Origin: Axinella damicornis
Taxonomy: Eukaryota > Porifera > Demospongiae > Axinellida > Axinellidae
Length of the DNA: 64,000 bases
Assembly: GCA_963931865.1 (NCBI GenBank)
Contig: OZ007505.1
Span: 15,087,034 to 15,151,033, forward strand
Reading direction: 5' to 3'
Part shown: one piece after another, positions 44,201 through 55,072 of the stretch
How positions within the stretch are numbered: position 1 is the first letter of the stretch
How the letters are laid out: the number at the start of each line of letters is the position of its first letter
Translations under genes and position numbers: made by a program
The notes under the pieces: model-generated
What the model was told of the DNA's origin: nothing
The model's input: only the letters and a program-made list of their open reading frames with translations
Database searches by the model: none

Positions 44201-45270
44201 AGAAGATACAACGAGTTGAGTGTGACTACTGTGGGAAGTGTTTTGCTAGTGTACAGATAATGAAGAGGCATCAAAGAACACATAATAGATCTAGGGCTGA
44301 AGTTTTGAAGTGTACTTATTGCCCAAAGTCATTTGGAAATCCTACCATTCTTAGACGTCACCTGACCATACACTCAGGAGAGAAGCCATTCCAGTGTGAG
44401 TTCTGCCATAAGTGCTTTGCACAAAAAGGCACTCTTACACATCATCTTAGGATACACACAGGAGAGAAGCCATTCCAGTGTGAGTTCTGCTCAAAGATGT
44501 TCAGCCGATATTCATATCTGCAAGTACACCAGAGAGTCCACACAGGAGAGAAGCCATTCCAGTGTGAGTTCTGTGATAAGCACTTTGCACAAAAAGGCAC
44601 TCTTACACAGCACCTTAGCATTCACATGGGAGAGAAGCCATTCCAGTGTGAGTTCTGCCATAAGCACTTTGCACAAAAAGGCACTCTTACACATCATCTT
44701 AGGATACACACAGGAGAAAACCCATTCCAGTGTGAGTTCTGCGATAAGCACTTTGCACAAAAAGGCACTCTTACACGGCACCTTAGCATTCACATAGGAG
44801 AGAAGCCATTCCAGTGTGAGTTTTGTCCCAAGAAGTTCACTCAGCCCCAAGATCTCAAATCACACCAGACAGTCCACACAGGAAAGAAGCCATTCCAGTG
44901 CAAGCTCTGCCACAAACACTTTGGATTTAAATCCAATTTTTATCGCCATTTGAAGACAAAGTCTCATGCAAAATCTGTTGCGAAAAGATCAGAAAGTGGT
45001 GACTCGTGTAAACCAGAAGATATTAACTGTAGATACTGTTTGAAGTGGTTTCCTACTGACGTAGCTCTGCAAAGTCATATGGAATCATCTCACACCAGCC
45101 TCAAAAAAAAAAACATGTGCGAGTGGTGTGGAAGGACATTCAGAAAAGAGTATCTTCTGATGCATTACAGGATTCACCAACAGGTTCCCCACGAGTGTGA
45201 AGTGTGTGGAAAGATTTTCAATACATCCAGGTACCTCAAGAGGCACATCAGTAGGTGTCACAAGCATTGA
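41297..45270 (+). CDS. C2H2 zinc-finger protein, 12 fingers (copy 3, intact)
   Basis: The predicted coding sequence joins exon 1 (41297-41358, MAGNRRRSSPLSSDTAEPRP) to exon 2 (from 43995, or 43980, to 45270). Either acceptor restores the frame after the phase-2 GTAAGT donor, giving about 445 or 450 residues. The leader is basic ([22 protein letters not shown]), probably nuclear-targeting, and shows no KRAB, BTB or SCAN-like domain. Fingers 1-2 are CDYC and CTYC. Fingers 3-8 are near-identical CEFC modules joined by HTGEKPFQ linkers. Finger 9 is CKLC with a longer HxxxxxH tail. Fingers 10-12 (CRYC, CEWC, CEVC) are spaced differently and are the most conserved among copies. It is likely a DNA-binding regulator with unknown targets. 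The intron holds TAG-type elements and a TGTCACG element. Confidence 0.87.
41404..41788. mobile_element. TAGTCTCGG-type element, 385 bp, perfect 9-bp duplication
   Basis: TAGTCTCGGAACCAGACCC begins the element and its complement GGGTCTGGTTCCGAGACTA ends it, with longer imperfect arms inside. AGCTGTGCC flanks it at 41395-41403 and 41789-41797. The empty site AATAGCTGTGCCCTGG is at 33058 and 47152. A relative is at 53474-53879. It encodes no transposase. It sits in the zinc-finger intron. Confidence 0.94.
42581..43423. mobile_element. TGTCACG...CGTGACA inverted-repeat element (843 bp)
   Basis: TGTCACGTAATATTTGGACC at the left is mirrored by GGTCCAAATTTTTCGTGACA at the right, with further TTCCCCCC / GGGGGGTCC arms inside. 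Copies 1 and 2 read CACTTAC(A/G)GACCCTCTC without it. The intact sister locus carries the same insertion at 47950-48721, so it predates that duplication. The right end here has an extra repeated G-rich GGTCC unit. No coding sequence is seen. The target duplication is unclear (GA or GGA). Confidence 0.85.
42815..43149. mobile_element. Nested inverted-repeat segment GTATTATGAGACA
   Basis: GTATTATGAGACA at 42815-42827 is perfectly complementary to TGTCTCATAATAC at 43137-43149, inside the larger TGTCACG element. It could be a second element inserted into the first or an internal part of it. The equivalent lies at about 48175-48510. Confidence 0.6.
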
Positions 45271-45441
45271 GCGTCACTAAGAACCTTGCACCCAGTGATA
45301 TACCTCATGAAGCACTTCAGAAACAATCCACAGCATAATAATTCAGAACATTTATTTGGTTATTGAACCTGGATTTATGGATTGAGCAGTATTGTGTTCA
45401 TTTCCGAGGCTTCACTGATACCTCCTGCCAGATCTATATAG

Positions 45442-45506
45442 TAGCCTTGTTCCCAGGCCTCCATGCCCAGCTTTTACTGGGCAATTGAGGTCTGGGAACG
45501 AGCCTA
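45442..45506. mobile_element. TAGCC-type mini element, 65 bp
   Basis: TAGCCTTGTTCCCAGGCCTC pairs with GAGGTCTGGGAACGAGCCTA across a CCATGCCCAGCTTTTACTGG centre. The same site at 50697-50748 carries a shorter form. Related worn forms follow the zinc-finger copies at about 10550 and 63797. Confidence 0.75.
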
Positions 45507-45739
45507 CTATAGAGTGGATAACTGCAAGCACCAAATGCTGGGGTGAGAAGGCATGGGTACGAGGCTATTGAAGATAGTCATATATTATGAGTTACAAACA
45601 GCCATGAGGTGCATGGACATCTGGTGCTGTGCCTGGCATGACGTGTCAGAGGTGCATGTATATCAACAATTGAATGGAACCAGCTGTATGCAGCAGCTTG
45701 AGCTAGCTAGCTCCTGATGGGACTTAGCTGCGACAGACC

Positions 45740-45829
45740 TAGCCTCGTTCCCCAGATTTATCTAACAGCCGTGGAGAAAAATCCACAACTGCGAGATAAA
45801 ATCTGGGCAGAAGCCTGGGGACGAGGCTA
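45740..45829. mobile_element. TAGCCTCG-type mini element, 90 bp, 8/9 duplication
   Basis: It starts TAGCCTCGTTCCCCAGATTT and ends GCCTGGGGACGAGGCTA. The flanks are CGACAGACC (left) and TGACAGACC (right). The inner arms are ATTTATCT..AGATAAAAT. The sister at 50989-51089 has perfect TGACAGACC on both sides. Confidence 0.9.
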
Positions 45830-46882
45830 TGACAGACCTATATTGGTCACTCAATTGCATGACTGTTTTAAGCACTCACTTCTCGCTCTATATATGGTAG
45901 CTGGTCCCAATTACCAAAAAAAAATCCACAACTAAAACTACCTCCTGAAGCAGCACCTTTCGATGTCTACAGTGGCCAGTCCCTAGGGTGACCAAGTGAC
46001 ACAATCATGTATCCAAAGATTTTTGGAAGGGTGTACTGATAATTATCTCACCTGCTGTTTCCATTGCAACACAACATACAGAGCAGCCAGAGGTAGCGAA
46101 GGTGCAGCAACACCCATCGTCACATAATTTGATAACCATGCCAATAAGAGTAAGATATGTCCTTAGAGTGCAATTCACTCTCCATAGTCTCATTCTCAGA
46201 TCGACCCCTAATCCAGAAAAGCAATCTGCATTAGTTGGGGTTGGTTTAGGCCTTGGCGGATTTTGCTAGCATAATTTTAAGTAGTCTCGGTACCAGTCTG
46301 GTACCGAGATTAAATTTTAGGTGCTTTTGAGCATAGTGAATTATGCTGGGAAAAATAGGTAGCTACACTTTCGGACTCTGATGAGAAAAATAGGGTTTTG
46401 TAATTCCTAATCTTGAAAAACAACACTGTCAGGTACAGGTTCAGAAATAGCAATGTAGACTACTACTAGGCTAGCTACGTATTAAGCTAGCTACATAAGC
46501 CATAGCTACATATTAGATAGAACTACTCAAGTATATTGACTAGTGCAACACGTGGCCTGTATAGCTCGTTGTAGTTGATGCGTTGCACTGAGACTTCCCA
46601 TGTCACTCTCCACCACCCGCCACAGGAATCCCAACCCTGTCATCAAAAGCATTATCTATGCCAAAAGCCTGTTAGCTCCTCATTGTTGGCACATCCAGAG
46701 CAGTGATGGCAGCGGTGTTGAAGTGATGTTTCAGCAACTTCAGCATCCTTTTCGCCAACTCCCCCTGGAAAGCCTCCACAGTCCTCTGTCATACCCAGTT
46801 CTTCCTCCCAAACAGCAAAATCGGCTCGGCTTTAGCACAGATCTAGATCACCTCTCCACTGCCTAAGACTCCACATAGTCCA

Positions 46883-46920
46883 GTCTCGTTCCCAGAGAGT
46901 ATTATCCGCATCTCTGGGAA
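46883..46920. repeat. Conserved upstream hairpin (copy 4, shortened)
   Basis: TCTCGTTCCCAGAGAGTATT then ATCCGCATCTCTGGGAA; the loop is shortened compared with the other four loci. Confidence 0.6.
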
Positions 46921-47056
46921 GGGCAAGGCGCGGCGCAGCGCGCCAACAGCATGAAGCACGTGCGCACATGCGGCCGGCCATGGGCAAGGAGCGTGGGCGA
47001 AGACTGAGAGCTCTTTCCGACCTACAGATACAGAAGAGAGTGCAGGTTACGTCCAA

Positions 47057-50000
47057 ATGGCTGGCAACAGACGGCGGTCAAGTCCTTTAAGCAGTGACAC
47101 AGCAGAACCCAGACCAAAGTAAGTACCATATATTATCTGTGGGACCTTAGTAATAGCTGTGCCCTGGTCTTTGGACTGTTGGGACAGGCAATGTCAAGAC
47201 TATTGCATGGCCAGTGGAACTCTGCACTGCACTGTCTAGCCTACCATGAAGCAGTGAATAACCTTTGGGTGGGGAAGTGGAAATTATGTGCTATATATGA
47301 GACGTCGATGATGTAGTTGATTGATCTGCTTCATAGCCAAGCAAGCGTCTCAACAGGAGTGCCTAGTGACGTAGATAGCGGAAGGAAGGGAAGGAGTGTG
47401 AAACGACCACGCAAAAGATAAAAAAAATTCCCCACGGTAGTCCTATTACTATTTTTAAAGCAGTACGGAGACTTCATGAAAGACGACTACTGTAGAAGAC
47501 AAAGAAAAGGCCAGTATCAGACCCCATCAGTAGTGAGGCAGGGGAATGACTTACTAGTAGCGACAGACCAAGAGAAAGTGACGATGCCGTTGATTGAGCC
47601 GCTTCACACAGCCAACGGGCGGTGGGATTAATCACCCCTTCTGCTTTTCTGGAGTTGATGACTGCATTCTGCAACACTTGCGGACGCTTATCTTCTCTCT
47701 CCCAGTGATCTTTGGCATGTCGATGTTGCTGAAGTCAGTCAATGGCATCACAGAAAAACAACAATACACGTGCATGCTAAAATAGTAACGGGACTACCGT
47801 GGGGAAAGTTTTTAATCTTTGGCATTGTCGTTTCACGCTCCTTCCCTTCCTTCCGAGCTCTATTATGCGCTCCTGGTCTGTCTGAAGTAGTGGTGGGAAA
47901 AAACCGTCCCCTTCGGCTCGAGTTGATATCCAGCAGCCACTTACGGAGGTGTCACGTAATATTTGGACCCCTGAAATATACGTTCCCCCCGGAACGAATT
48001 TCACGTGGAATAAAAGTTCCCCCCTTGAAATATTGGTTCCCCTTGTCCACGTGTGTGGTGAGTTTCTTTGTCGGTAGAGAGATCGTACCAGGAAAGGATA
48101 CGGGTATCTATAAAATGTAGCGCTTGGGTGCTAGGTGTCATAATAATCTCCAAGGCAATTATGAGACAGGGTATGTATTATGAGACACCCCAGTTTTTTG
48201 CTATATGTTTCATACCTGATCATCATTTGGCTAGGTAGCTACGTACACCCTACCAGTATAGAAGATTCTGCTAGAACCATTTCCATGCAAGCATGCTTGT
48301 TGGTATTCTGGCAGTGCATTTTTTATTAGGCCAATCAGAACTACCCATAAAACTTCATCACAATTTTATTTACTGTCCAAATCATGAATACCAAATGCTT
48401 TGCACTATTCAAACGGTAGAGGATACATTTGACAATGTTCGGGCAAAGTGACGATGTCTATAAATTGTAGTAAAGTATGAAACCTATAATTGGTGCTGTC
48501 TCATAATACCCACACCTACCCTACTACCAAAAAGCCACACAGTCACATGCCACGGGCACACGGTCACTGGCAGTTTAGCTGCAACTGCGTTAGCACCCGG
48601 AGCAATGCACTTCAATCAGCCCAAGATGAGAAGGGGGGACCAATAATTTCAGAGGGGGTCCACTTATTTCAGTATAGTTCTGAAATATAAGTTCCGGGGG
48701 GGGTCCAAATATTTCGTGACAGACCCTCTCTTCACACAATCTTTGGTAAGTTTGTTGTCAGCAGGCCTACGAAGCCTCACAGCAATATTATCCAAGGAAA
48801 GATCAGCAGAACCTGCATGGGATTTCTGGTCCATGGAGAAAATGCTCTAACCGTTTCATACACTGCCCCCTTAATTTCCTATGTGAGCAATCTTGCACAC
48901 GCCAGGCAGCTCTTTGTACAGAACTGCTGATCCTCGACTGCATCCACTTCAGCCGCATGCTTCTGCCTGATTCCATCCATTTTAGTTGCTGCTCCCCGAT
49001 TGCATCCGTTTCAGCTGCCCAGCCGCTTTCTGGAAAGCATTTTTTGCTGAGTTGAGGTTCAGTGTATTTAGTAGTACGGTACAAAGGTCACGTGTCACTA
49101 GTCCAACCCCCAGAATATCCCACATTCGTTACACTTACACAAACACACATGCTTATGATCATAATGTAATGATATGAACCAAGTAATTGACAGTGGACAC
49201 CTAGTGATTCCCGTGTGACCACAGCTGCATGTATCCCTTATTGATGTGTGCATGTCAATCCAGTCACCTGCAGTTCTATACTGTGTAGGCTGCAGCACCA
49301 AGAGGATGTCTCAAAGAAGATATCACTGAAACAAAGGAAGCGAAAGCTTGATTCACCACAGAAACAAAATCCTTCACACCACAAGAAGCCAGCTATAAGC
49401 CCAAAGCAATCAGAAGCCCATGAAACTGGACAACCCTTGGGAATGTCTGACAAAGTTACAGATCTTGTTGGTTATGAGCCACGTCTGAGAAATAAGAAGA
49501 AACAACGAGTCGAGTGTGACTACTGTGGGAAGTGTTTTGCTAGCGTACAGATAATGAAGAGGCATCAAAGAACACATAATAGATCTAGGGCAGAAGTTTT
49601 GAAGTGTACGTATTGCCCAAAGTCATTTGGAAATCCTACCGTTCTTAGACGTCACCTGACCATACACACAGGAGAGAAGCCATTCCTGTGTGAGTTCTGC
49701 CATAAGACCTTTGGACGAAATAGCAATCTTAGACGTCACTTGACCATACACACAGGAGAGAAGCCATTCCAGTGTGAGTTTTGCCATAAGACCTTTGGAC
49801 GAGATAGCCATCTTAGACGTCACCTGATCATACACACAGGAGAGAAGCCATTCCAGTGTGAGTTCTGCCATAAGCACTTTGCACAAAAAGACACTCTTAC
49901 ATGTCATCTTAGGATACATACAGGAGAGAAGCCATTCCAGTGTGAGTTCTGCTCAAAGAAGTTCAACCAAAATATACATCTGCAAGTACACCGCAGAGTC

Positions 50001-50561
50001 CACACAGGAGAGAAGCCATTCCAGTGTGAGTTCTGCCATAAGCACTTTGCACGAAAAGGCACTCTTACACATCACCTTAGCATTCACACAGGAGAGAAGC
50101 CATTCCAGTGTGAGTTTTGTCCCAAGAAGTTCACTCAGCCCCGAGATCTCAAATCACACCAGACAGTCCACACAGGAAAGAAGCCATTCCAGTGCAAGCT
50201 CTGCCACAAACACTTTGGATATCAATCCAGTTTTTATCGCCATTTGAAGACAAAGTCTCATGCAAAATCTGTTGTGAAAAGATCAGAAAGTGGTGGCTCG
50301 TGTAAACCAGAAGATATTAACTGTAGATACTGTTTGAAGTGGTTTCCTACTGACGTAGCTCTGCAAAGTCATATGGAATCATCTCACACCAGCCTCAAAA
50401 AAAACATGTGCGAGTGGTGTGGAAGGACATTCAGAAAAGGGTATCTTCTGATGCATTACAGGATTCACCAACAGATTCCCCACGAGTGTGAAGTGTGTGG
50501 AAAGATTTTCAATACATCCAAGTACCTTAAGGACCACATCAGAAGGTGTCACAAGCATTGA
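47057..50561 (+). CDS. C2H2 zinc-finger protein, 12 fingers (copy 4, intact)
   Basis: Exon 1 is 47057-47118; exon 2 runs from 49289 (or 49274) to 50561, giving about 444 or 449 residues. The organisation matches the copy at 41297: a basic leader, CDYC and CTYC fingers, six CEFC fingers with TGEKPFQ linkers, CKLC, then CRYC, CEWC and CEVC. The middle fingers differ in the residues expected to read DNA. Fingers 3 and 4 here are FGRNSNLRRH and FGRDSHLRRH, where the paralogue has FAQKGTLTHH and FSRYSYLQVH. The linkers and scaffold are nearly unchanged at the DNA level. This suggests module exchange and selection on binding specificity. There is no stop or frameshift. It is a likely nuclear DNA-binding protein with unknown targets. 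Confidence 0.87.
47950..48721. mobile_element. TGTCACG...CGTGACA element (772 bp) in the intron of copy 4
   Basis: This is the same insertion, at the same site, as 42581-43423. Its right end GGTCCAAATATTTCGTGACA is cleaner here and lacks the extra G-rich unit. It encodes nothing recognisable. Confidence 0.85.
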
Positions 50562-50696
50562 GCGTCACTAAGAACCTTGCACCCAGCGATATACCTCATG
50601 AAGCACTTCCCACAGCATAATGAACGTTTATTATGGATTGAGCAGTATTGTGTTCATTTCACACTTCACTGATACCTCGTGCCAGATCTATAGAGT

Positions 50697-50748
50697 ATAG
50701 CCTCATTCCCAGCTTTTACTGGGCAATTGAGGCCTAGGAACGAGGCTA
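50697..50748. mobile_element. TAGCC-type mini element, 52 bp, 8/9 duplication
   Basis: ATAGCCTCATTCCCAGC and TAGGAACGAGGCTA ends surround TTTTACTGGGCAATTGAGG. The flanks are CTATAGAGT (50688-50696) and CCATAGAGT (50749-50757). It is a shorter variant of the element at 45442. Confidence 0.8.
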
Positions 50749-50988
50749 CCATAGAGTGTGTATCTGCAAGCACCAAATGCTGGGGTGAGAAGGCATGGGT
50801 TCGAGGCTATTGAAGATGGTCATAAATTATGAGTTACAAACAGCCAAGAGGTGCATGGACATCTGATGCTGTGCCAATAGTATGGCATGACATGTCGGAG
50901 GTGTATATATATCAGCAATTGAATGGAACCAGCTGCATGTGTGAGCTTGAGCTAGCTAGCTCCTGATGGGACTTAGCTGTGACAGACC

Positions 50989-51089
50989 TAGCCTCGTTCC
51001 CAGGCCTCCGTCCAGATTTATCTCGCAGCCGTGGAGAAAAATCCACAGCTGTGAGATAAAATTTGGGCAGAAGCCTGGGGACGAGGCTG
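50989..51089. mobile_element. TAGCCTCG-type mini element, 101 bp, perfect 9-bp duplication
   Basis: It starts TAGCCTCGTTCCCAGGCCTC and ends GCCTGGGGACGAGGCTG, flanked on both sides by TGACAGACC (50980-50988 and 51090-51098). It is orthologous in position to 45740-45829. Confidence 0.92.
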
Positions 51090-51289
51090 TGACAGACCTA
51101 TATTGGTCAATTGGTGACTGTATTAAGCAGCCACCTCTCTGTATGGTAGCTGGTCCCAGTTATATTACAAAAAAAATCCACAACTAAAATTATACCTCCT
51201 GAAGCAGCACCTTTTGATGTCTACAGGGGCTAGTCCCTAGGGTGACCAAGTGATATCCAAAGAATTTTGGAAGCGTATATCTCACCTGC

Positions 51290-52650
51290 TGTTTCCATTG
51301 CAACACAACATACACAGCAGCCAGAGGTTGTGAAGGTGCAGCAACACCCATTGTCAAAACCATGCCAATAAGCTAGAGTGAGATATGTCCTTAGAGTGCA
51401 ATTCATGATCACTCTTCTTAGTCTCGTTCCCATCAGATCGACCCCTCGATCATCCAGAAAAGCAATCTGTGCTATAGTTGGGGTTGGTTTGGTCTGGGAC
51501 CAATTGCAAGACTGTTGACATAAAATAAACTGCACCCTACACTCAAAGTATTATATTTTTGTACAAAAGGAACTAAAAACATCAAATTCACTTTAGCCGA
51601 GAAAGTACACCATTACGGTCATGATATACAACGTAATTCCATACAGACTGTGTGTAAACATCTTCATCTCTCGCACTAGATGTCGGCACAAACACAGGTA
51701 ACCTGGAGGGGGAAAGGTTGATCTTTATGTCATGTGAGCGAGCACCACCACAAAAAGTAGGTATACAGCCTAGGACTGTTCCCTTTGATGTAACTTCCCG
51801 TGTACTACGTAATTTATTGACAATGTTGGGTTGCCCTGAACAAGCTAATGTTAACTCAAACTTGAACTATGTACCTCATACAGTGTGAAAATCAGGGCAG
51901 TCCAACAATGTCGATTAATTAGTACACAGGATCTAGGTGACATCAGGTGGAAATTCGTCTGAGGGCACATTGGAGGGTGAAAGGGAGGGGAGGCACCGGC
52001 CCCCAACGCCCCCTATCTCGCCCCCTGGTGTCCCTATCTCGGACAGTCCACTATCTGTACATGTACCAGAGTATGGATAGCAGTCTCATGGTCTTTGTTG
52101 GTTGCCATGGTAACAATCCACTGACACAGGAGGAAGTTGGAAGCTTAACTAGTGCAAGGTAACAATTAGTGCTACAGTACATGAATGTAATCAAACAGAC
52201 TGCCATTGCTGTGCATAATGAAGGTGAAATCAATTTACCAAACAGCCCTCACGAATTTAGTTTGGAACAAAATTCACTCAGTGGAAACTGCCAGGTGACA
52301 TAACTAGATGGACAACTATAATTATGTCCTGAAGTGGATCCTCAGGAATGCTTATGACAATTCTGTACATTGAAAATGTCACAGGTGTGTCCATGGGCTG
52401 CTATGAGTCTTATGATTACATCATTCGTGTAGCACTAATTGCTACCCCCTACAGCCCACTAATTTCTATAGCTTCTAGCCTCCTCTGCAACATACAGAGG
52501 AGGCTACTGCACTGTACTGAACAGCATTCTGAGTCAACTACAAATGAGGGAGTGCCAACAGCAGAGGGCCTACCTGAGGAGGCCAGGGCATTGGTGACTG
52601 AAGAAAAATGACAGAGACGCTCATCACTGTCCACAACTTACACGTGCACC
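51290..52650. other. Block L remnant and unmatched DNA
   Basis: 51290-51600 is a worn block L copy with the unexpanded motif CAGCAGCCAGAGGTTG. From 51600 to about 52480 nothing in the window matches, and I see no gene. A short - strand stretch near 52490-52580 (SSGRPSAVGTPSFVVDSECC) parallels the one near 5440-5560. Confidence 0.5.
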
Positions 52651-53220
52651 TTAAGAGCTTCTATGGGTCATTCTTGTGGGCCTATGCAGGATGAAGGGTG
52701 AACAGGTTGAAGAGTGAAGAGGAGGAGAGAGGAGGGATGAAGCCACTGGGTTAAGAGGATGAAAGGTGGAGAGATGAGGCGGTGTACAGTAGGGTGAGGG
52801 GTTGATCAGTGAGGGGCTGAGGGATAACGTGAGGTCACACCCCTCATCCACCAGGTGGATGAGGGGTGGGGTGTGGGTGATGGTGAGATCAGGTGCATGT
52901 GATGGGGCGAGGGAAGGAGAGATGAGGGACAGAACCCATGCACTGAGACTTCCCATGTCACTCTCCACCACCCGCCACAGGAATCCCAACCTTGTCACCA
53001 AAAGCAATAGTTTATTATCTATGCAAAAGCCTGTGAGCTCCTCATTGTTGGCACATCCAGAGCAGTGACGGCAGCAGTGTTGAAGTGATGTTTCGGCTAC
53101 TTCAGCATCCTTTTCGCCAACTCCCCCCGGAAAGCCTCCATCAGTCCTCTGTCATACCCAGTTCTTCCTCCCAAACAGCAAAATCGGCATCACACAACTC
53201 TCTAGCACAGATCTGGATGA
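52650..53220. repeat. Diverged fragment of the zinc-finger upstream region
   Basis: The sequence AGCTTCTATGGGTCATTCTT and the following purine-rich repeat match 6250-6550. The part 52945-53220 matches 46585-46850. No zinc-finger exon follows, so this is an orphan 5' flank, probably truncated during duplication. Confidence 0.65.
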
Positions 53221-53473
53221 GAGAGGACTGATATCACCCTGGAACACGGCAATTCTGCCGTGGTGGAAGGGAATAAAAAAAATTAGTGAACTTTGCCCTT
53301 TTCACACCGCGGTTCCGAACCGCATGGACTGTGATATGAAGAACACTCATGATACTGATGTGAGTAGTAGCATAGATATAGGTACAACAATAGCTTCAAT
53401 AACTCATGAAAGTAATTTTCGCTTTATATGAGGTAGGCAGGTGGAGGTTTACACATGACCTGAGATGGAGGCC

Positions 53474-53879
53474 TAGTCTCGGAACCAGACCCTTCGTGCG
53501 GGGGAGGAGGAAAGGGTCTGGGCACGTGCCAGAGCATGTGCCTACATTCGAGTTGTCCTCACAGAATGTAATTATGCGCGGTAATTGGTGATCAACTGCG
53601 ATACCACGGGTACGATCACAGTCGACCTGCTCGTTGCTCTTCTCGACTTTTGTCAGACACTCGCGGGTAACGCGGTACGGCACAGCGATTTGCTGTGTCT
53701 AGTCGCTGGCGACACCGAAAGCCTGGAGAAAAATCATTTCCCTGACGTCATTCGCAATCAACGCTTCTGATTCGTTAGGTCAACATTCCGACCTGGGGAC
53801 AACTCGAATGTAAGATGGTGCCCAGACCCTTTCCTCTTCCCCCGCGCGAAGGGTCTGGTTCCGAGACTAGTGGAGGGCA
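53474..53879. mobile_element. TAGTCTCGG-type element, 406 bp
   Basis: It has the same ends and interior as 41404-41788, including the CGACCTGCTCGTTGCTCT segment. The flanks ATGGAGGCC and GTGGAGGGC agree at 7 of 9 positions. It is non-coding, although short frames occur on both strands. Confidence 0.88.
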
Positions 53880-53911
53880 TGTTCTACGGTGGCCCTGGAG
53901 GGCCAAATTAT

Positions 53912-54003
53912 CTACAATGTACAAAGTACATTGACAACGTACAAAGTACATCGACAACGTACATCGACAACGTACAAAGTACATCGACAACGTACAACGT
54001 ATA
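53912..54003 (+). repeat. GTACATCGACAAC short tandem repeat
   Basis: This is an irregular repeat of ACAACGTACAAAGTACATCG words, followed by three CTATCTACAATG words up to about 54056. Confidence 0.85.
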
Positions 54004-54097
54004 TACAAAGGTCAATCTGCTATCTACAATGACTATCTACAATGGCTATCTACAATGAACAACGTCCGTGTATATCCGGTAAGCTCCCGGAAGTGAC

Positions 54098-54205
54098 GAT
54101 ACATCCCCACTACCGTACAAAATACTATCGTACATCCCCACTACCGTACAAAATACTATCGTACATCCCCACTACCGTACAAAATACTATCGTACATCCC
54201 ACTGC
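54098..54205 (+). repeat. 31-bp tandem repeat, about 3.5 copies
   Basis: The unit is CATCCCCACTACCGTACAAA followed by ATACTATCGTA. The last copy is diverged. Confidence 0.9.
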
Positions 54206-54493
54206 CGTACACAACTAGATGGGAGCATGCTTATGCTTCAGTGTGTGACAACATACTGTTTCAATCCTTGTCCATGATATCCATCACCATTGCGTGTTCT
54301 TGTTTAGAACATTCCTTCCCAAGCTAAGAATATACTGTGATGTGATGTGTGTGTGTGTGGGTGTGTGGGGGGTGTAGGTGTGTGTGTGGGTGGTGTGTGG
54401 AGTGGGGGGAAGGGAAGGGACGTGGCCATCAGAGAGGATCGAAGGGCAAAGAATAGAGGAAGGGGAGAGTAAGGAGGGAAGTCCTTTCACTCT

Positions 54494-55072
54494 ATGCATG
54501 TACTTATTAAGGTAGGAAACATGGGTACCGCGATCTCCGAAACCAAGTTGATGGATAAATGGGCAGCATCAAAGCGTACACAAGTTTCAGCAATACTTTG
54601 CATCAAACTGCTCCCTCTGCTTGAAAATGCCCTAAAACTCAATTTTAAGGCCCTCTACGAAACTGAAAATTTGGACCCTCTCCAAGGCCCCACCCACACT
54701 CTGACCCCATCATCAATACACACACAAAACAGGCCCAAAAACTACGGATGGATTTACCACCTGCTCTCCTCAGTTGCAGGCTACAGCCCAAAACTCACTG
54801 CCGCCCTCAAAAACAGAGGTTTGGCTACCCTAGGCTTTCAAAAAACATTCCACGCACACCAACTAAAACCGACCAAAGCCAAGGCCAGTTTCCATAAGGT
54901 CAACCTACCCCCTGCAAAACTAGGGATGCTTTTCCACATTCACCTCTCGGTTACAGAGTTTTGGCCACACATCTACTGCCTCTCACCAGCCCTGTCCAGC
55001 TACCAAACCAGCCAAATTCGCCCTAACACGAAAATGGGCGGGGCCTGTAATGCCGAAAGGTCAACTCTCTAG
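54494..55072 (+). CDS. Hypothetical 192-residue frame inside the TTAA element
   Basis: This frame starts upstream of the left terminus, with another Met at about 54521 inside it, and runs to TAG at 55072. The peptide contains RPKNYGWIYHLLSSVAGYSP and FHIHLSVTEFWPHIYCLSP. It looks protein-like, with mixed hydrophobic and charged residues and few low-complexity runs. I recognise no transposase catalytic motif, membrane protein signature or zinc finger. It may be a fragment of a longer transposon protein, or chance. Confidence 0.35.
   Translation: MHVLIKVGNMGTAISETKLMDKWAASKRTQVSAILCIKLLPLLENALKLNFKALYETENLDPLQGPTHTLTPSSIHTQNRPKNYGWIYHLLSSVAGYSPKLTAALKNRGLATLGFQKTFHAHQLKPTKAKASFHKVNLPPAKLGMLFHIHLSVTEFWPHIYCLSPALSSYQTSQIRPNTKMGGACNAERSTL

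Larger units (their letters stand above)
45271..46580. other. Inter-locus DNA between zinc-finger copies 3 and 4
   Basis: It holds the shared 3' flank, two TAG-type elements (45442-45506 and 45740-45829), a block L relative (46060-46260) and a short GTCTCGGTACCAG hairpin (about 46286-46314). No gene is seen. Confidence 0.65.
50562..51290. other. 3' flank of zinc-finger copy 4
   Basis: This is sequence parallel to 45271-46050, with two TAG-type elements. No gene is seen. Confidence 0.6.

Noticed and set aside
44396..44797. Plus-strand frames rich in [10 protein letters not shown]
   Set aside because: These are shifted readings of the [11 protein letters not shown] module. They have no independent support, apart from marking where frameshifted copies run.
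53285..53330. Small hairpin GCGGTTCCGAACCGC as a regulatory RNA
   Set aside because: It is short, and no conservation elsewhere in the window supports it.
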